Positions 20,523 through 31,864 are shown, numbered from the stretch's first letter. The stretch: 64,000 bases of DNA from Mauremys mutica (GCF_020497125.1 NC_059075.1:28246003-28310002), one strand, 5' to 3'. The notes: a model not told the origin generated them from the letters alone. Translations and numbers: made by a program.

Positions 20523-21943
20523 CGTACATCAGCATAATAGGCCTGTTCATTCAAACATTTAGGGCTTGATCTTACTTCCCTGAAAGTCAGCTGCAGTTTT
20601 TGCCACTGACCTCATTGGGCATAGAGTCAGGCCCATGTAAATGTAATGACCTCTCTGAATTGTTTGTTCTGATTAGTTACTGCTGGGGTTATTTAATTTA
20701 ATTCTTGCCCGTAAGAAGCTCAGGACAGATTCACAAAGAGATTTACAGCACTCCCCATTGTAACGTCTAACTTTTAGGCACATTGAAGTCATATGACTCC
20801 ACAAAGTCTGGGTTAGGTGCTTACTCTCCCTATAAAATGAATGGGGAGAGAGATGTGCCTGAGAATGAGATCCATAAAAGCCATCTTTTTTTGTACTGTA
20901 TTTACATATTTTTTTTTAACATTTAAGTTTCTTTATACAACTGTAATGCAATCTGGACCAACTGGCAAGAAAAATAACAAAAATATAAAAAATGTTAGGT
21001 CTCAGTCCAAAGTTTTCCCTCTGGTATCAAATACCACAAGCTACAGATAATACAAATGTTTACAAATTTTAAATAAAAATACAGTACATTAGGGTTTGTG
21101 TGTGTGGTTTAGTTTTTTTAAACTCAAGAGTTTATCGTTATACAGATGGCAAAGCTATAGCTGATTGATCCCCTTCTGTTCCTTAGATATATACTCAGAT
21201 TTCTATCATTCACTACAGTGCTCTCCGTTGTGGAGAGTTGGAAACACAGTCAGGTGTTGTATGCCATTTCTTAGAATAGAGGCTTTGGTGAGGGTCCAGA
21301 AGCCCACTGAGATCTCTCCGCCCACCTCCCTCAAACGCTGCTTGGGATTAGCCACATATTTTTGAGATGTGTATGCCTAGGTCTGAGGCCTGGGCCCAAA
21401 TCTTCTGTATGCTCTATAAGAGCCTTCTGCTTCACCCACCAACCCAGCCCTACTGACTGACTGACCCAACAAAGCAGCATTGAACTGGGAAGAGAGGAAG
21501 CCCTGCAAGACAACATTTACCATGTATGTGCAGCTGGAGAATACACAGTAGAGAGGATTGGGTGGAACGCTTCTGTCTATGCATCTGAGGATTTGCTTAA
21601 TCGTGACAGATTTAGAGCTCAACCATATTGAGGTACAGCTCACTTCCAGCTGCCATGGAAAAGAGAGAATCCAGAATTCAAAGCAGAAGCAAAAGTGCCC
21701 TTCTTCTGCTACTTTAAAACCTATAAATTAAAAGGGATGGGGAGGCTGGCGCCAAGCAGGGAGTCACCTAATCTAGCATATGGGAGATGATGTTAAGAGA
21801 GGTGTGTCCTAAGCCCTGCCCCTCTAGGGGAGTTAGGCACCTAAGTCTGGGCTGGAGGGAGGTGCTTAGCTCTGTTTACGATCCACAGCTGGAAACCCCT
21901 TGTTTTGATGAGATAAACATAATAGTTTGATTTAATTGATTTA
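20523..21943. other. Phrase repeats; otherwise unassigned
   Basis: 20560-20640 contains 'gggcttgatcttacttccct' and 'catagagtcaggccca'. 20719-20749 ('acagattcacaaagagattt') pairs as an inverted terminus with 23357-23382. 21830-21900 holds 'gagttaggcacctaagtctg', related to the same family. No coding region found. Confidence 0.45.
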
Positions 21944-23096
21944 ATATACTTAGAATCTTATAAGGCCTTTGACTTGGTATCATCTCACATTTTGATTAAA
22001 AAACTAGAACAATATAAAATTAACATGGCAGACATTAAATGGATTAAAAATTGGCTAACTGATATGTCTCAAAATATAATTATAAAGGGGGAATTGTCAT
22101 AGAGCAGATGTTTCCAGGGGGATCCCACAAGGATTGGTTCTTTAGCATTTTTATCAATGCCCCGGAAAAAAACATAAAAATGGTCACTGCTCAAATTTGC
22201 AGGTTACACAAAAATTGGGGGAGTGCTAAAAATGAAGAGGACAGGTTATTGATACAGAGTGATCTGGATCACTGCAAACTGGGCACAAACAATATGCGTT
22301 TTAGTATAGCTAAATGTAAATGTGTACATGTAGAAACAAAGAATGTAGGCCATACTTAGCTGATGAAGTATGGCCTCCTGGGAAGCAGTGATTCTGGAAA
22401 AGATTTGTGGGTGGTGGTGGATAATCATGAATCATGGATAATGACTCATGAATACTGTACATGAGCTCCCAGTGTGATGCTGTGGCCAAAAGGCCTAATG
22501 TGATACTGGGATGCATAAGCATGGCAATCTTGAATAGAAGTAGAAAGGTTATTTTACCTCTGTATTTAGCACCGATGCAACTTCTGCTGGAATACTGTGT
22601 CCACAATTTAAGAAGGATGCTATAAATTGGAGAGGATTCAGAGAAAAGCTATGAGGCTGATTAAAGAATTAGAAAACTTGCTTTATAGTGATCAGATTGA
22701 ACTCCTTGAGTCTATCTATTTAGTTTAACAAAGGGCAGGTTAAGGGATGATTTGATTACAATCGATAAGTATTTACATGGGGAACAAATATTTGATAATG
22801 AGCTCTTCAATCTACCAGAGAAAGGTATACCACCCAATGCCTGGAAGTTGAAGCTAAACAAATTCAGACTGGAAATAAGGCGTACATTTTTAATGGTCAG
22901 AGTAATTAACCATTGGAACAACTTACCAAGGGTCATGGTGGATTCTCCATCACTGGCAATTTTTAAATCAAGTTTGGATGTATTTCTAAAAGATGTGCTT
23001 TAGGAATAATTTTGGGAAGTTCTATAACCTGTGTTATACAGAAGGCCAGACTAGATGATTACAATGGTCCCTTCTGGCCTTGGAATCTATGAATCC
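21944..23096 (+). mobile_element. CR1 LINE relic, strongly decayed
   Basis: RT motif A survives as 'tataaggcctttgacttggt' (KAFD) near 21958, then the 'ggggatcccacaaggattgg' region near 22118, and the C-terminal landmarks 'aagctaaacaaattcagact' and 'cattggaacaacttaccaag'. The 3' end 'ccagactagatgattacaat' 'ggtcccttctgg' at about 23046-23080 matches the subfamily of the 29-31 kb CR1 and not that of the 2 kb CR1. Frames are broken throughout; 22752-23003 is the longest remaining piece. Confidence 0.88.
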
Positions 23097-23599
23097 TGGA
23101 GTTAGGCTGTGGTGTTTCTTGCTGAGGAGACAGGGGCCAGAAGCTGATCTGTGGCACTGCCGGTGGGTGCTGAACACCCATTATTTTTTTTCCATGGGTG
23201 CTCCAGCCCCAGAATACCCATGGAATGGGCACCTATGGGCTCATATAGAATTTTTACAGTGAAAATGTAGGTGCTGTTTAGGTGTCTACAGGGTTAGGTA
23301 GCAGCCAACTGGGGGTTTTGTGGTTTGCAGGGGTGCCTAAATCTGGGATCTAGGTGCCTAAATCCCTTTGTGGATCTGGGCCTCTGTGATTTGGCTTTTT
23401 CTCATGGCCATACTCACTACTGCTTCTCTTGCTTTCTGCTGGCTTGCTGCTGCTTTCTCCCTCTCACACACAGGCACACACATCTGCAACCCATCAATCC
23501 CCCAGCCCCTTCATTTACAATCTAACCCTGGGAAACCCCTCAGCCCATGTGGATTAGCTTCTGAACGCCTTGCTGTGCTGCCCAGTGCCTTGGGCTGTG
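23097..23599. other. Phrase repeats; no gene
   Basis: 23150-23250 resembles the 'gtgggtgctgaacaccca' family of small palindromes. 23270-23386 contains 'ggtgcctaaatctgggatct' and ends 'ctttgtggatctgggcct', an inverted partner of 20719-20749. A (CA)n-like patch lies near 23465. Confidence 0.45.
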
Positions 23600-23950
23600 G
23601 CACAGTTTCATTCCCAATAAGTGAAGCTGAATGCAAGTTAAATTGAACAAGTGGAACTTTATTAAACTTGGTGGACTGCTCTGTCCATGTGGCTGAGTTG
23701 CTTCCAGCCTAAACCTCCCACATTCCCTGTTCCCCTTGTGTCCTGTTAATAACAGACCCGCCAGGGAACATTGGCCCTCCGACTCCAGTTCCACTGATCA
23801 TTTTACATCATCTCAGTTTTACAAATATTTTAATATAAACATTAAAAATAAATAATTGATACCCAGATCCCCTCCCCATGTCCTCCCAGCCAGAGGTTGC
23901 TAGCACGTAGCTGAGTTGGAGTCTACTTTTAACCACACACTCAGCTGGTC
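23600..23950 (-). mobile_element. Gypsy-like element, 3' LTR (left, diverged)
   Basis: In reverse orientation this matches the right-hand LTR at 28.26-28.84 kb: 'gaagctgaatgcaagttaaa', 'gtggaactttattaaac', 'tgttccccttgtgtcctg' and 'tccagttccactgatcat' have clear counterparts there. On the minus strand it contains an AATAAA (in 'gtttaataaagttccac'), consistent with an LTR R region. The inner boundary is blurred, and the two LTRs are far from identical, so the element is old or the LTRs come from different copies. Confidence 0.65.
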
Positions 23951-24274
23951 ACGTAATCTTTGAGATAGTCTGATCTCTTCAACAAGCAACTGCACTGGGA
24001 GTGACCTATCTCTGTCACCTGTCTCCATGTGTTGCAAACTCTCTCTCTCTCTATGGAGTCCCCTCCCTCCCTTTGGTGGTGGCCTCCGGATGGTTCCCTC
24101 TCTGTCCATTCTGTGACGATCTCTAGGCTTCCTCTGGCTGTTGAGTCAGCAGGCTTAGAGGTGTCTCCCGCGCCTTCTAATCACTTGTCCCGTTTGCCTA
24201 ATCACCTCATATGAGCTTGGTGCCAGTGCACCCCCTCACAACTCCTTTAGTCCACTCCTCTGGTGTCTAACAGC
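23951..24274 (-). other. Interior of Gypsy-like element, 3' untranslated or unassigned
   Basis: No domain recognised. CT-rich simple sequence near 24040 ('ctctctctctctct'). Confidence 0.4.
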
Positions 24275-25118
24275 TGGATCCTGGGGTTGCCAATGATATA
24301 TTTCAAAAATAGAGACAGATGTCGGGTGTCCCAGGGGTGTCAGTCTGTCCTGGCAGGGGCAGGGGGCAGGTGTGGGGTGGTGTCCTTAGAGGGGGCAGTG
24401 ATGGGACCGGGGCGGGGGGAGCAGGGAGTTTCTCATGGTAAGGGGCAGGGGTCAGTTCCTGGGGGTAGAGGACTTGTCTTTCCTGGTGAGAGGCAGGGAT
24501 TTGTGCCCAGGTGAGAGATTGGTCTCTTCCAGCAAGTTGCAGGTGCAGTGCTTGAGGATTCAGTGTCTCCTGGCAAAGTAGGGGGCAGCACACAGGGGTG
24601 TGTGTGTGTGTGTGTGTGTGTGTGTATCACTCTTTCCTGGAGGGGAGGGGGTCTCTCAATGGGGCTAATCCAGGCAGGATCCCTGGGACAGAGCTCACTC
24701 TCCTGTCCATGTCCCTCCACACCAGGTCCTGGTCTCTCCTGCTCCCACAGCCAGGGCCATGGCTCCTGCTCCCAAGTAGATGGGATGCCTGCACAGCGTT
24801 GTGCAGAAACTGGATGACAGGGAGCATATGCAAAATGTGGCTAGTTAGTGACTGGGGGGAAGAATTGCCCCCACCAGGTAGCACAGAGCAGGAGCCAGGG
24901 AAAATCCCACCTTCCTTGGCTGCCAGGCAAGACACCTCTCAAGACAATGACACCTCCTCCTTCCCACCGGATGCCAATACTCCTCCACCACCAGGGTCCA
25001 GACACACTCATGGTTTACACATGGGATACAAGGCATCCTGTACTGATTTAGTATGGGCCAGGCAATTTTTCATTTAAATAAGAGACATCCCTTCTAATAC
25101 GGTACTGTTGGCAACCCT
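24275..25118. mobile_element. Nested non-autonomous element in the Gypsy interior
   Basis: The left end 'ggggttgccaatgatatatt' and right end 'ggtactgttggcaacccta' are inverted at 'GGGTTGCCAA'. The interior is G-rich with loose repeats of 'ggggcaggggtcag' type and contains a (GT)n run at about 24599-24624. The recognisable Gypsy sequence resumes to its right. No target duplication is convincing. Confidence 0.55.
24599..24624. repeat. (GT)n microsatellite
   Basis: About 13 uninterrupted GT units inside the nested element. The valine/cysteine reading frame across it is an artefact of this run. Confidence 0.95.
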
Positions 25119-28100
25119 ACAATCCTCACAGGAGTGCCTGTCTCCAGGGCTGCTAGATCCTTGGCTGACCTGCTGTACTCTAGTGCCTTCTTTCTCTGAT
25201 TGCTGGTCATCCCTTCTTGGTGTTGTCTCCATCCTTCCAGTTGCAACAAGTCTCCTGTCATTGGTAGCTGGGTTTTGGTCCTTTACCCCATCACTGCCTG
25301 TGCTGGACTGCTTTGGCACCTCTATGATGCGGTATTCCTGCATGCCAAAAATGCTAACAAGGTGTCTAAACCCTTGTGTAACAGTCTTTTTGGACAGGTC
25401 TACATTCAACAGTTAAGTTGACCCAGCTACATCAGTCACGGGTGTGAAAAATCCACACCCCTGAGTGATGCAGTTAAGTTGGTCTAACTCTCAGTGTAGA
25501 CAGAACTAGGTGTCCAGGTGAATTCTTCTGTCAAACTATATACTGCCTCTTGGGGAGGTGGATTACCTACGGTGACCAGAGAACCCCTCCTGTCGCTGTA
25601 GCGAGTGGCTACACTGAAGTGATACAGCATCATAGCTACAGCGCTGTAGCTGTGCCACTGTTGTGTTTCAAGTGTAGACCAGCTGTGAGTTGTTTTCACA
25701 GCTGATTCCACCTTACCATTATTGTGTGGGTATGATGCAGAGGAGGTGTGCTGATCAAACTCCCATTTGTGTGGAAATTCCTTGAATTCTTCCAAGGCAA
25801 ATGGTGGGCCATTGTCAGTGAATACAGTGTCTGTAATCATAAATGCTGTATCTTCCAAAGTGGGCCTTTAGTTTGACAGTCACTGACTTGCTTCTTGTAT
25901 CAGGCAAGGCATCAACTTCCCAAAAATGTGAACAGTAGTTCACTGTAATCAAGTACTGCTTTTCATTGAAGGTAAAACAGTCAGCGCCCACCTTTTCCTA
26001 TGGTCAGGGGGGAAGCTCATGTGGTAAGAGTCTCATTCTGCTGGTGGTGATCACATGATCAGCAGGTGTCACACCCTTCTATCAAGAAGTGAAATTGTGT
26101 ACTCATTCCCAGCCAGTGAACACACTCGAGTCTGTCTAAGACAGCTGTTAGTGCCCAGGTGCGAGACACGCATTTTTTGCATGACATTCTTATGTAATGA
26201 GGCAGGAACAACAGCTCTCTGTTCTCAAAATATGATTCCCTTCTGCAGACTCAGCTCATCTTTAATTTGAAAATATGGTACTTGGCTTGTGTCTTCTGGT
26301 CACCCTGCTGTTATCGCTTTTTGACTGCCTATAGCCGTGTGTCCTTTCCATAGCCTCTTTGATTTCATTCAGCTTTGCTGATGAAACTAGGAGATTGAAT
26401 CCATTAACATGCTGCATTATGTCCTGATTCTGGGTACACATGCCCTGCCTAGGGTGTCAGCTAACACCAGTAATCATCTTGATCTCTACCTGGTAGCGTT
26501 GGAAGCACATCACATGTGCTGCAATCTCTTTGGAGCACTACGAAGGGGCTTTGCCGTGATTGTCTCGAGGGGCATGTGGTCAGATGGCATTAATACAGAG
26601 TGGTCATAGGTGTACAGATGGCATGATTACTCTACTCCAAACACCACAGCCAGAAGCTCTCTGATGCAGGACACTGGAGTGTCAGTAGCTCTTCTGGGTG
26701 GTATGTCGGGAAAGGGGAATCTATTATAATGTTTCAATGTGTCAGATGCTTGCTGTTGGGAACCTGCCCAGTCCCACTCAACATTTTTGCCTTGTGAGCT
26801 GATGTATGGGTTCTGCTACTGCAGCCAGGTGTGGACAGAACTTGGACAGAAAATGTATCGTTCCTGTAAAGTGCTGTACCTCTTTCACATCCACTGTAGA
26901 TGATATGTCTCTGACTGCCTTGATCTTGTTGGGATCTTCTTTCAGACCCTCTGCTGTGAGCAGATGTCCAAAGTATGTCCCCTCATGCTGTTTGAATTTC
27001 ATTTTTTCTGGGTTGAGTTTTATGGGGTTTTTTTCTGCATTGGTGTAGAAAAGCTTGTTGTTTTCCTCTGAGGCACCCATCACCTTTGAAAACATCTCAT
27101 AGGCTTTTAAAATAATCTCCATAATCCATGGGACTCCACACTTTGCTTCTTGCACTGCAGCTATAGAACTCTGACTCTGCACCCTGGTCATATCCATGGC
27201 TTGTATGGCTGTATTCCACAAAAGGTGTCTCTGGTGCTTCCATCCACCACTACCAACTTCAGTTGGTACCATCTGTTATTTTTCAGGTTAGTTACTATGA
27301 GGTCAGATTTTCCTATAGGCTGCACTATGCTCTTATTGTACATTATTAGATTGCACCTGCTCTTTGTAATGGGTGTGGTTTTTAGTCCAATTCACCCCAA
27401 GGAATCACATTGCAGTTGGCTCTGCTATCAAGCTGAAATTGCACATGATGTTTCCCTATTGCCATTGTATCTAGGTTGGTATGGTCTTTTGTTGCTTTCC
27501 TGTCCTGACAGCCTGAACCTGATATGCTTTCAGACTCAAGGAGTCTTGATGGCATCACCATTGTCTGATGTACCATCACCTTCTTGTACATGTCTGACCG
27601 AATCTTTCTGGGACCTTCTTCGGTTCTTGCACACACCGCTAACAAGGATCAACTTGCAACATTCTTTGTAGTGCTGTCCTAATATGGGACACTTCTCCTT
27701 TACCTGCTCATGCTGTCTCCTGCAGGAAAAGCATCTCATTATGGTTGTGGAACCCAAGCTACCTGCTCTCCTTTGCTGTTGTCTTACAGCATGTACTTTT
27801 GGGGGTGTTGTGCCTGTTAGGGCTTTCATCCTTTCTCTTGTCTAAGCATCTGTCTAATGTGAAATTGCCTCCCTGGAGCAGCCACTCCCACAGGTGGTAA
27901 TCCCAAGTGCCGCAGACTAACCTGTCCGAATCAAGGAGTCTGTCAAGTCCCCAAAATTGCATGTAGCAGCCAGTGTGGGTCTATCCCCTCCCCTTTGGAT
28001 TGGATTGGATTGCAGTACGGATCTCTCTGCCTTGTTCCCTGATACAGTAAAATAATAATTTTATTTTCCTGTTGCCATCATCATCCTTCTGTGTGGCCAT

Positions 28101-28240
28101 GTCTGTGTAAAGATGGAACTCCTTCATCCACTGGGGTCCATTGCTGGACTAGGTTTGTGTCTGCGAAATCCCAGACTCTGAGGGGCTTCAGACTGAGTTT
28201 CATGGCTCACGCTGCCAGCTGCTGCCCTGCAGAGAACTCA
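25119..28240 (-). pseudogene. Gypsy-like gag-pol remnants
   Basis: On the minus strand, in 5'-3' order: a Cys-rich nucleocapsid-like piece (about 27686-27760, CFSCRRQ...KC...C); a protease-like piece (about 27400-27480, VQFQLDSRANCNVIP, where a DSGA-type active site would be expected, so Gly is replaced by Arg); an RT C-terminal/connection piece (26778-27110) with 'IKLNPEKMKF', 'YFGHLLTAEGLK' and 'FLSKFCPHLAAVAEPIHQLT'; and an integrase core piece (25690-25858) with 'FTDNGPPFALEEF' and 'SYPHNNGKVESAVKT'. I see no YxDD RT motif, so that part is deleted or beyond recognition. A 297-bp MITE interrupts integrase. This is an inactive fossil. Confidence 0.8.
25391..25687. mobile_element. PIF/Harbinger-like MITE inside integrase
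   Basis: The ends 'aggtctacattc' and 'ttcaagtgtagacc' are inverted. Inside are 'ggtgtgaaaaatccacaccc', 'tctcagtgtagacagaacta', 'cttggggaggtggattac' and 'tagctacagcgctgtagctg', the order of a common sauropsid miniature element. Integrase similarity stops exactly at its right edge, so it is a secondary insertion into the Gypsy-like element. Confidence 0.85.
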
Positions 28241-28835
28241 CCACTCAGACACTGCTACCATATTTCATTGACAAAGAGTGTAGCTGAATGTAGATTAAGT
28301 TGAGCATGTCGTGGAACTTTATTAAACCTGTTCCCCTGGTGTCCCATGAATAATTATATTCCCAGGAAACACTGGCTTTCTGACTGTAGTTCCATCGATC
28401 ATGAGGGCTTTCTATTGTTTCTAGCTATCACAACATAAAGGGGCATTTAATTGTTCTTTCTGTTTAGCCTGAAAGAAAGGTGCTTAGCACATCCATTGGC
28501 TTTAACCAGGGGTGTGAAAAAACACCCCCCTGAGCGCAGCAAGTTACAGCGCTATAAAGTGCCAGTGTAAACAGTGCCCCAGCGCTGGGAGCGTGGCTCC
28601 CAGCGCTGCAAGCTAATCCCCTCGGGGAGGTGGAGTACCTGCAGCGCTGGGAGAGCTCTCTCTCAGCACTGGCGCCGCGACCACACTCGCACTTCAAAGC
28701 GCTACCGCGGGAGCGCTCCCGCAGCAGCGCTATACAGCTGCAAGTGTAGCCATACCCCAGGTCTGTGATTGTCTATAGATCAAAGACCTGCTTGATAGTT
28801 GCCATTAACAATAGTGGAAAATGTTAGGCAACCTT
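28241..28835 (-). mobile_element. Gypsy-like element, 5' LTR (right), interrupted by a MITE
   Basis: Minus-strand LTR sequence occupies 28262-28505 and continues at about 28757-28835. The continuity is proven by the uninterrupted inverted copy at 31.19-31.35 kb. An AATAAA lies in 'gtttaataaagttccac' on the minus strand. Just inside the LTR, on the minus strand, 'tggtagcagtgtctgag' could be a primer-binding site because it begins TGG, but I cannot match it to a tRNA. Confidence 0.7.
28506..28756. mobile_element. Harbinger-like MITE inserted in the LTR
   Basis: CG-rich element with 'cagcgctgggagcgtggctc', 'cggggaggtggagtacctgc' and a right terminus 'gcaagtgtagccatacc'. A CCAGG pentamer stands on both sides ('aaccagg' and 'ccaggtctg'). 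The left terminus looks truncated, because it starts at 'ggtgtgaaaaaac', which is internal in the related MITE at 25.4 kb. Confidence 0.75.
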
Positions 28836-29207
28836 AACTATAGGCATCTCTACTTCTCTATTTTCTTACTTGTGAGGGATTCCATACAAAAATACATGGG
28901 TTGCAGCAAATTGTACTCTATTAAATCATTGCTCACTTTATGAGGTTAATACACAGGTTTAACAGATAGCAGAATTTGGCTCAGGATCTCTCTAGACTGG
29001 AGAGAGAAGCAAGTGTGTATATATAATATTTCTAATCCCAGATATTCATTAATGGCTTGATTCTGCAGCCCTGATGCAGCAAAACTGAGTTTAGTGGGAG
29101 TTTTATCTGCAAATAGCCTACAAGGTCAAGCCGGCAAAGTTAGGTCCCTTTATACCTCCCTTTCTGTTTTATTCATCCGCTTCTCATTCATGAACACTAA
29201 GAAGACA
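28836..29207 (-). other. LTR-adjacent sequence ending in a 24-bp inverted motif
   Basis: About 370 bp with no counterpart in the right-hand LTR fragment except its outermost bases: 'cttctcattcatgaacacta' 'agaa' at 29181-29204 is the inverted copy of 31124-31149. A phrase repeat ('cttgattctgcagccctgat') lies at 29055-29110. Confidence 0.5.
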
Positions 29208-29286
29208 TCAGCGAAGACAACACTAAGAAGACAACGGAAGTAAATCGGGGGGCCCGGATAATCTTCATCCTAGAATATTAAAGGAA

Positions 29287-29634
29287 TTGGCGAGTGAAAT
29301 TGCAAGCCCGTTAGCGATGATTTTTAATAAATCTCTAAACTCGGGGGTTGTACCGTTTGACTGGAGATTAGCTAATATAGTTCCTATATTCAAGAAGGGG
29401 AAAAAAAGTGACCCGGGTAACTACAGGCCTGTTAGTTTAACATCTGTAGTATGCAAAGTCATGGGAAAAATTTTAAAGGAGAGAGTGGTTACGGACCTTG
29501 AGGTCGATGGCAACTGGGACAAATTACAGCATGGTTTTACGAAAGGTAGATCGTGCCAAACCAACCTGATCTCCTTCTTTGAGAAAGTAAGATTTTTTAG
29601 ACAAGGGAAATGCGGTGGATCTAATATATCTTGA
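29287..29634 (+). pseudogene. CR1 RT, N-terminal piece
   Basis: 115 codons with '[12 protein letters not shown]', '[10 protein letters not shown]' and 'QHGFTKGRSCQTNLISFFEK'. A deletion near 29595-29605 shifts the frame, and the true continuation ([15 protein letters not shown]) is in another frame. The endonuclease domain that should precede it is missing through 5' truncation. Confidence 0.9.
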
Positions 29635-29821
29635 TTTCAGTAAGGCGTTTGATACGGTACCGCATGAGGAATTACTGGTTAAATTGGAAAAGATGGGGAT
29701 CAAAATGAAAATCCAGAGGTGGATAAGGAGCTGGTTAAAGGGGAGACTGTAGAGGGTCGTACTGAAGGGTGATCTGTCGGGTTGGAGGGGGGTTACCAGT
29801 GGAGTTCCTCAAGGTTCGGTT

Positions 29822-30697
29822 TTGGGTCCGATTTTATTCAATCTATTTATCGCTGACCTCGGAACCAAAAGTAGGAGTGGGCTGATAAAGTTTGCGGATG
29901 ACACAAAGTTGGGAGGTATTGCCAATTCGGAAAAGGATCAGGATATCCTCCAGGGAGATTTGGATGACCTTGTAAACTGGAGTATTAGTAACAGGATGAA
30001 ATACAATAGTGAAAAGTGTAAGGTTATGCATTTAGGGATGACTAACAAGAATTTTAGTTATAAGCTGGGGACGCACCAGTTGGAAGTAACGGAGGAGGAG
30101 AAGGACCTAGGAGTCCTGGTTGATCGTAGGATGACTATGAGTCGGCAATGTGATGTGGCCGCTAAAAAAGCTAATGCGGTCTTGGGATGCATTAGGCGAG
30201 GTAGTATTTCTAGTAGAGATAAGGAGGTGCTAGTCCCGTTATATAAGGTGTTGGTGAGACCTCATTTGGAGTATTGTGTGCAGTTTTGGTCTCCCATGTT
30301 TAAGAAGGATGAATTCAAACTGGAACGGGTACAAAGAAGGGCCACTAGAATGATCCAAGGAATGGAAAGCCTGTCGTATGAAAGGAGACTTGAGGAGCTC
30401 GGTTTGTTTTCCTTAACCAAAAGAAGGATAAGAGGAGATATGATTGCACTCTTTAAATATATCAGAGGGATAAATACCAGGGAAGGAGAGGAATTATTTC
30501 AGCTCAGTGCTAATGTGGACACGAGGACAAACGGATATAAATTGTCAGTCAGGAAATTTAGGCTTGAAATTAGACGAAGGTTTCTAACCATCAGAGGAGT
30601 GCAATTCTGGAACAGCCTACCGAGGGAAACAGTGGGGGCGAAGGACTTCCATGACTTTAAGATTAAGCTAGATAAGTTTATGGAGGGGATGGTATGA
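29822..30697 (+). pseudogene. CR1 RT C-terminal piece
   Basis: 291 codons open to the native stop. FADD falls near residues 25-28 from this start; 'YCVQFWSPMFKKDEFKLERV' and 'KLSVRKFRLEIRRRFLTI' are CR1 C-terminal landmarks. Upstream in the same frame a TAG near 29748 (probably from CAG) separates it from motif A. The listed start is simply the first Met after the stop. Confidence 0.9.
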
Positions 30698-31123
30698 TAG
30701 GATAACAGATTTAGTCAATAGGTCAATAACGTGCCACAATGGTAATTAGTACAAAGGGTCAATGATAAGATATTGTTAGCCTTTTTCCAGAGGGTCTGGC
30801 TGGAGAGTCTTGCCCGCATGCTCGGGGTTCAGCTGATCGCCATATTTGGGGTCGGGAAGGAATTTTCCTCCAGGGTAGATTGGCAGTGGCCCTGGAGGTT
30901 TTTCGCCTTCCTCCGAAGCATGGGGCAGGGATCGCTTGCTGGTAGATTATCTGCTACTAGAAGTCTTTAAATCATGATTTGGAGCATTCAACAGCAGAGT
31001 CAAGGGAGAGAACTATTTCAGGAGTGGGTGGATCGGCTTATGTGGCCTGCATCTTGCAGGAGGTCAGACTAGATGATCATAATGGTCCCTTCTGATCTTG
31101 AATTCTATGATTCTATGATATGA

Positions 31124-31380
31124 TTCTTAGTGTTCATGAATGAGAGAAGGGAACCAATAATACAGGATCACACAGTTGTTACTTTATAGTTATGCTGCAT
31201 GTTGTTAATGGCTGCCATTGAGCAGGTCTTTGATCTATAGACAATCACAGACTTGGTTAAAGCCAATGGTTGTGCTATGGAGTCTTCTTTCGGGCTAAAT
31301 GGTAGGAGCATTAAATGCCCCTTTATGTAGTGATAGCTGTAACAGGAAGTTACCCCACAATACACTGGGCCATAGGGCAA
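31124..31380 (+). mobile_element. Inverted LTR fragment, head-to-head with the 28 kb LTR
   Basis: 31190-31345 read on this strand matches the minus-strand LTR at 28.42-28.84 kb: 'gcaggtctttgatctataga', 'caatcacagacttggttaaa', 'gccaatgg', 'aaatgcccctttatgt' and 'gatagct'. The match runs straight through the position where the other copy carries its MITE. The terminal 'ttcttagtgttcatgaatga' at 31124 mirrors 29181-29204. Confidence 0.8.
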
Positions 31381-31861
31381 GGACAGATCAGAAGCTTAGC
31401 TATGTGAGCAGAGGGGTTCATTGGTTACAAATGTAGGGGCCTGTGGATTGTTCTGGCAAGCCGTGAGTGTGTCTGAAAGGCAGAAAGCCAGAAGGAATAA
31501 ATCCAGCAAACAGTGAGAAAAGGAGTTGTGAGCATGGCCCTGAGAGGGAGCAGAGAGACAGAATTTCTTGGGGCACAGAACTGACTTGAGGAGCAGATCT
31601 GTGAGCAAGGAAACTGCCTGCTGTTGTTTGTTTCTACTGGGATCAAGGAAACAGGACTTTGTGTACTTTCTTTGTAAATAATCAGGACTCCACCAAAGAA
31701 TATACCTGACTCGATCATCAATTTCTTCTCCCAATGGAAACAATTCTGCAAGGCCTCAAATGTTGGCCTTGCTCAGGCCAAAGGGACAACAGTATCTATA
31801 TGGGAGATTTCCAGGACTGCTCTCAGGTAGAACCTTCTTACTCAGTAACCCTTAAAGTGAC
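31381..31861. other. No gene seen
   Basis: Two overlapping minus frames of 108-115 codons (31396-31751) show no recognisable domain, and the sequence between LTR fragment and MITE looks ordinary. Confidence 0.4.
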
Positions 31862-31864
31862 CTA

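Larger units (their letters stand above)
29208..31128 (+). mobile_element. CR1 LINE, second subfamily, 5'-truncated
   Basis: RT starts near 29280 and ends at the stop near 30697, followed by a 3' UTR that finishes 'ggtcagactagatgatcata', 'atggtcccttctgatcttga' and 'attctatgattctatgat'. Motif A (LDFSKAFD) is encoded at about 29629-29652 and FADD at about 29893-29904. Compared with the 2 kb CR1 its 3' end is different, so these are separate subfamilies. Damage is limited to one frameshift near 29600 and one TAG near 29748, consistent with recent activity. Confidence 0.95.

Noticed and set aside
24303..25077. Frames of 95-159 codons, including one rich in Cys-Val
   Set aside because: The Cys-Val run is the (GT)n microsatellite; the rest is the low-complexity interior of a nested transposon.
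25484..25690. N-most part of the integrase reading frame taken as coding
   Set aside because: Below about 25690 the frame continues by chance into a Harbinger-like MITE; integrase similarity ends at the MITE edge.
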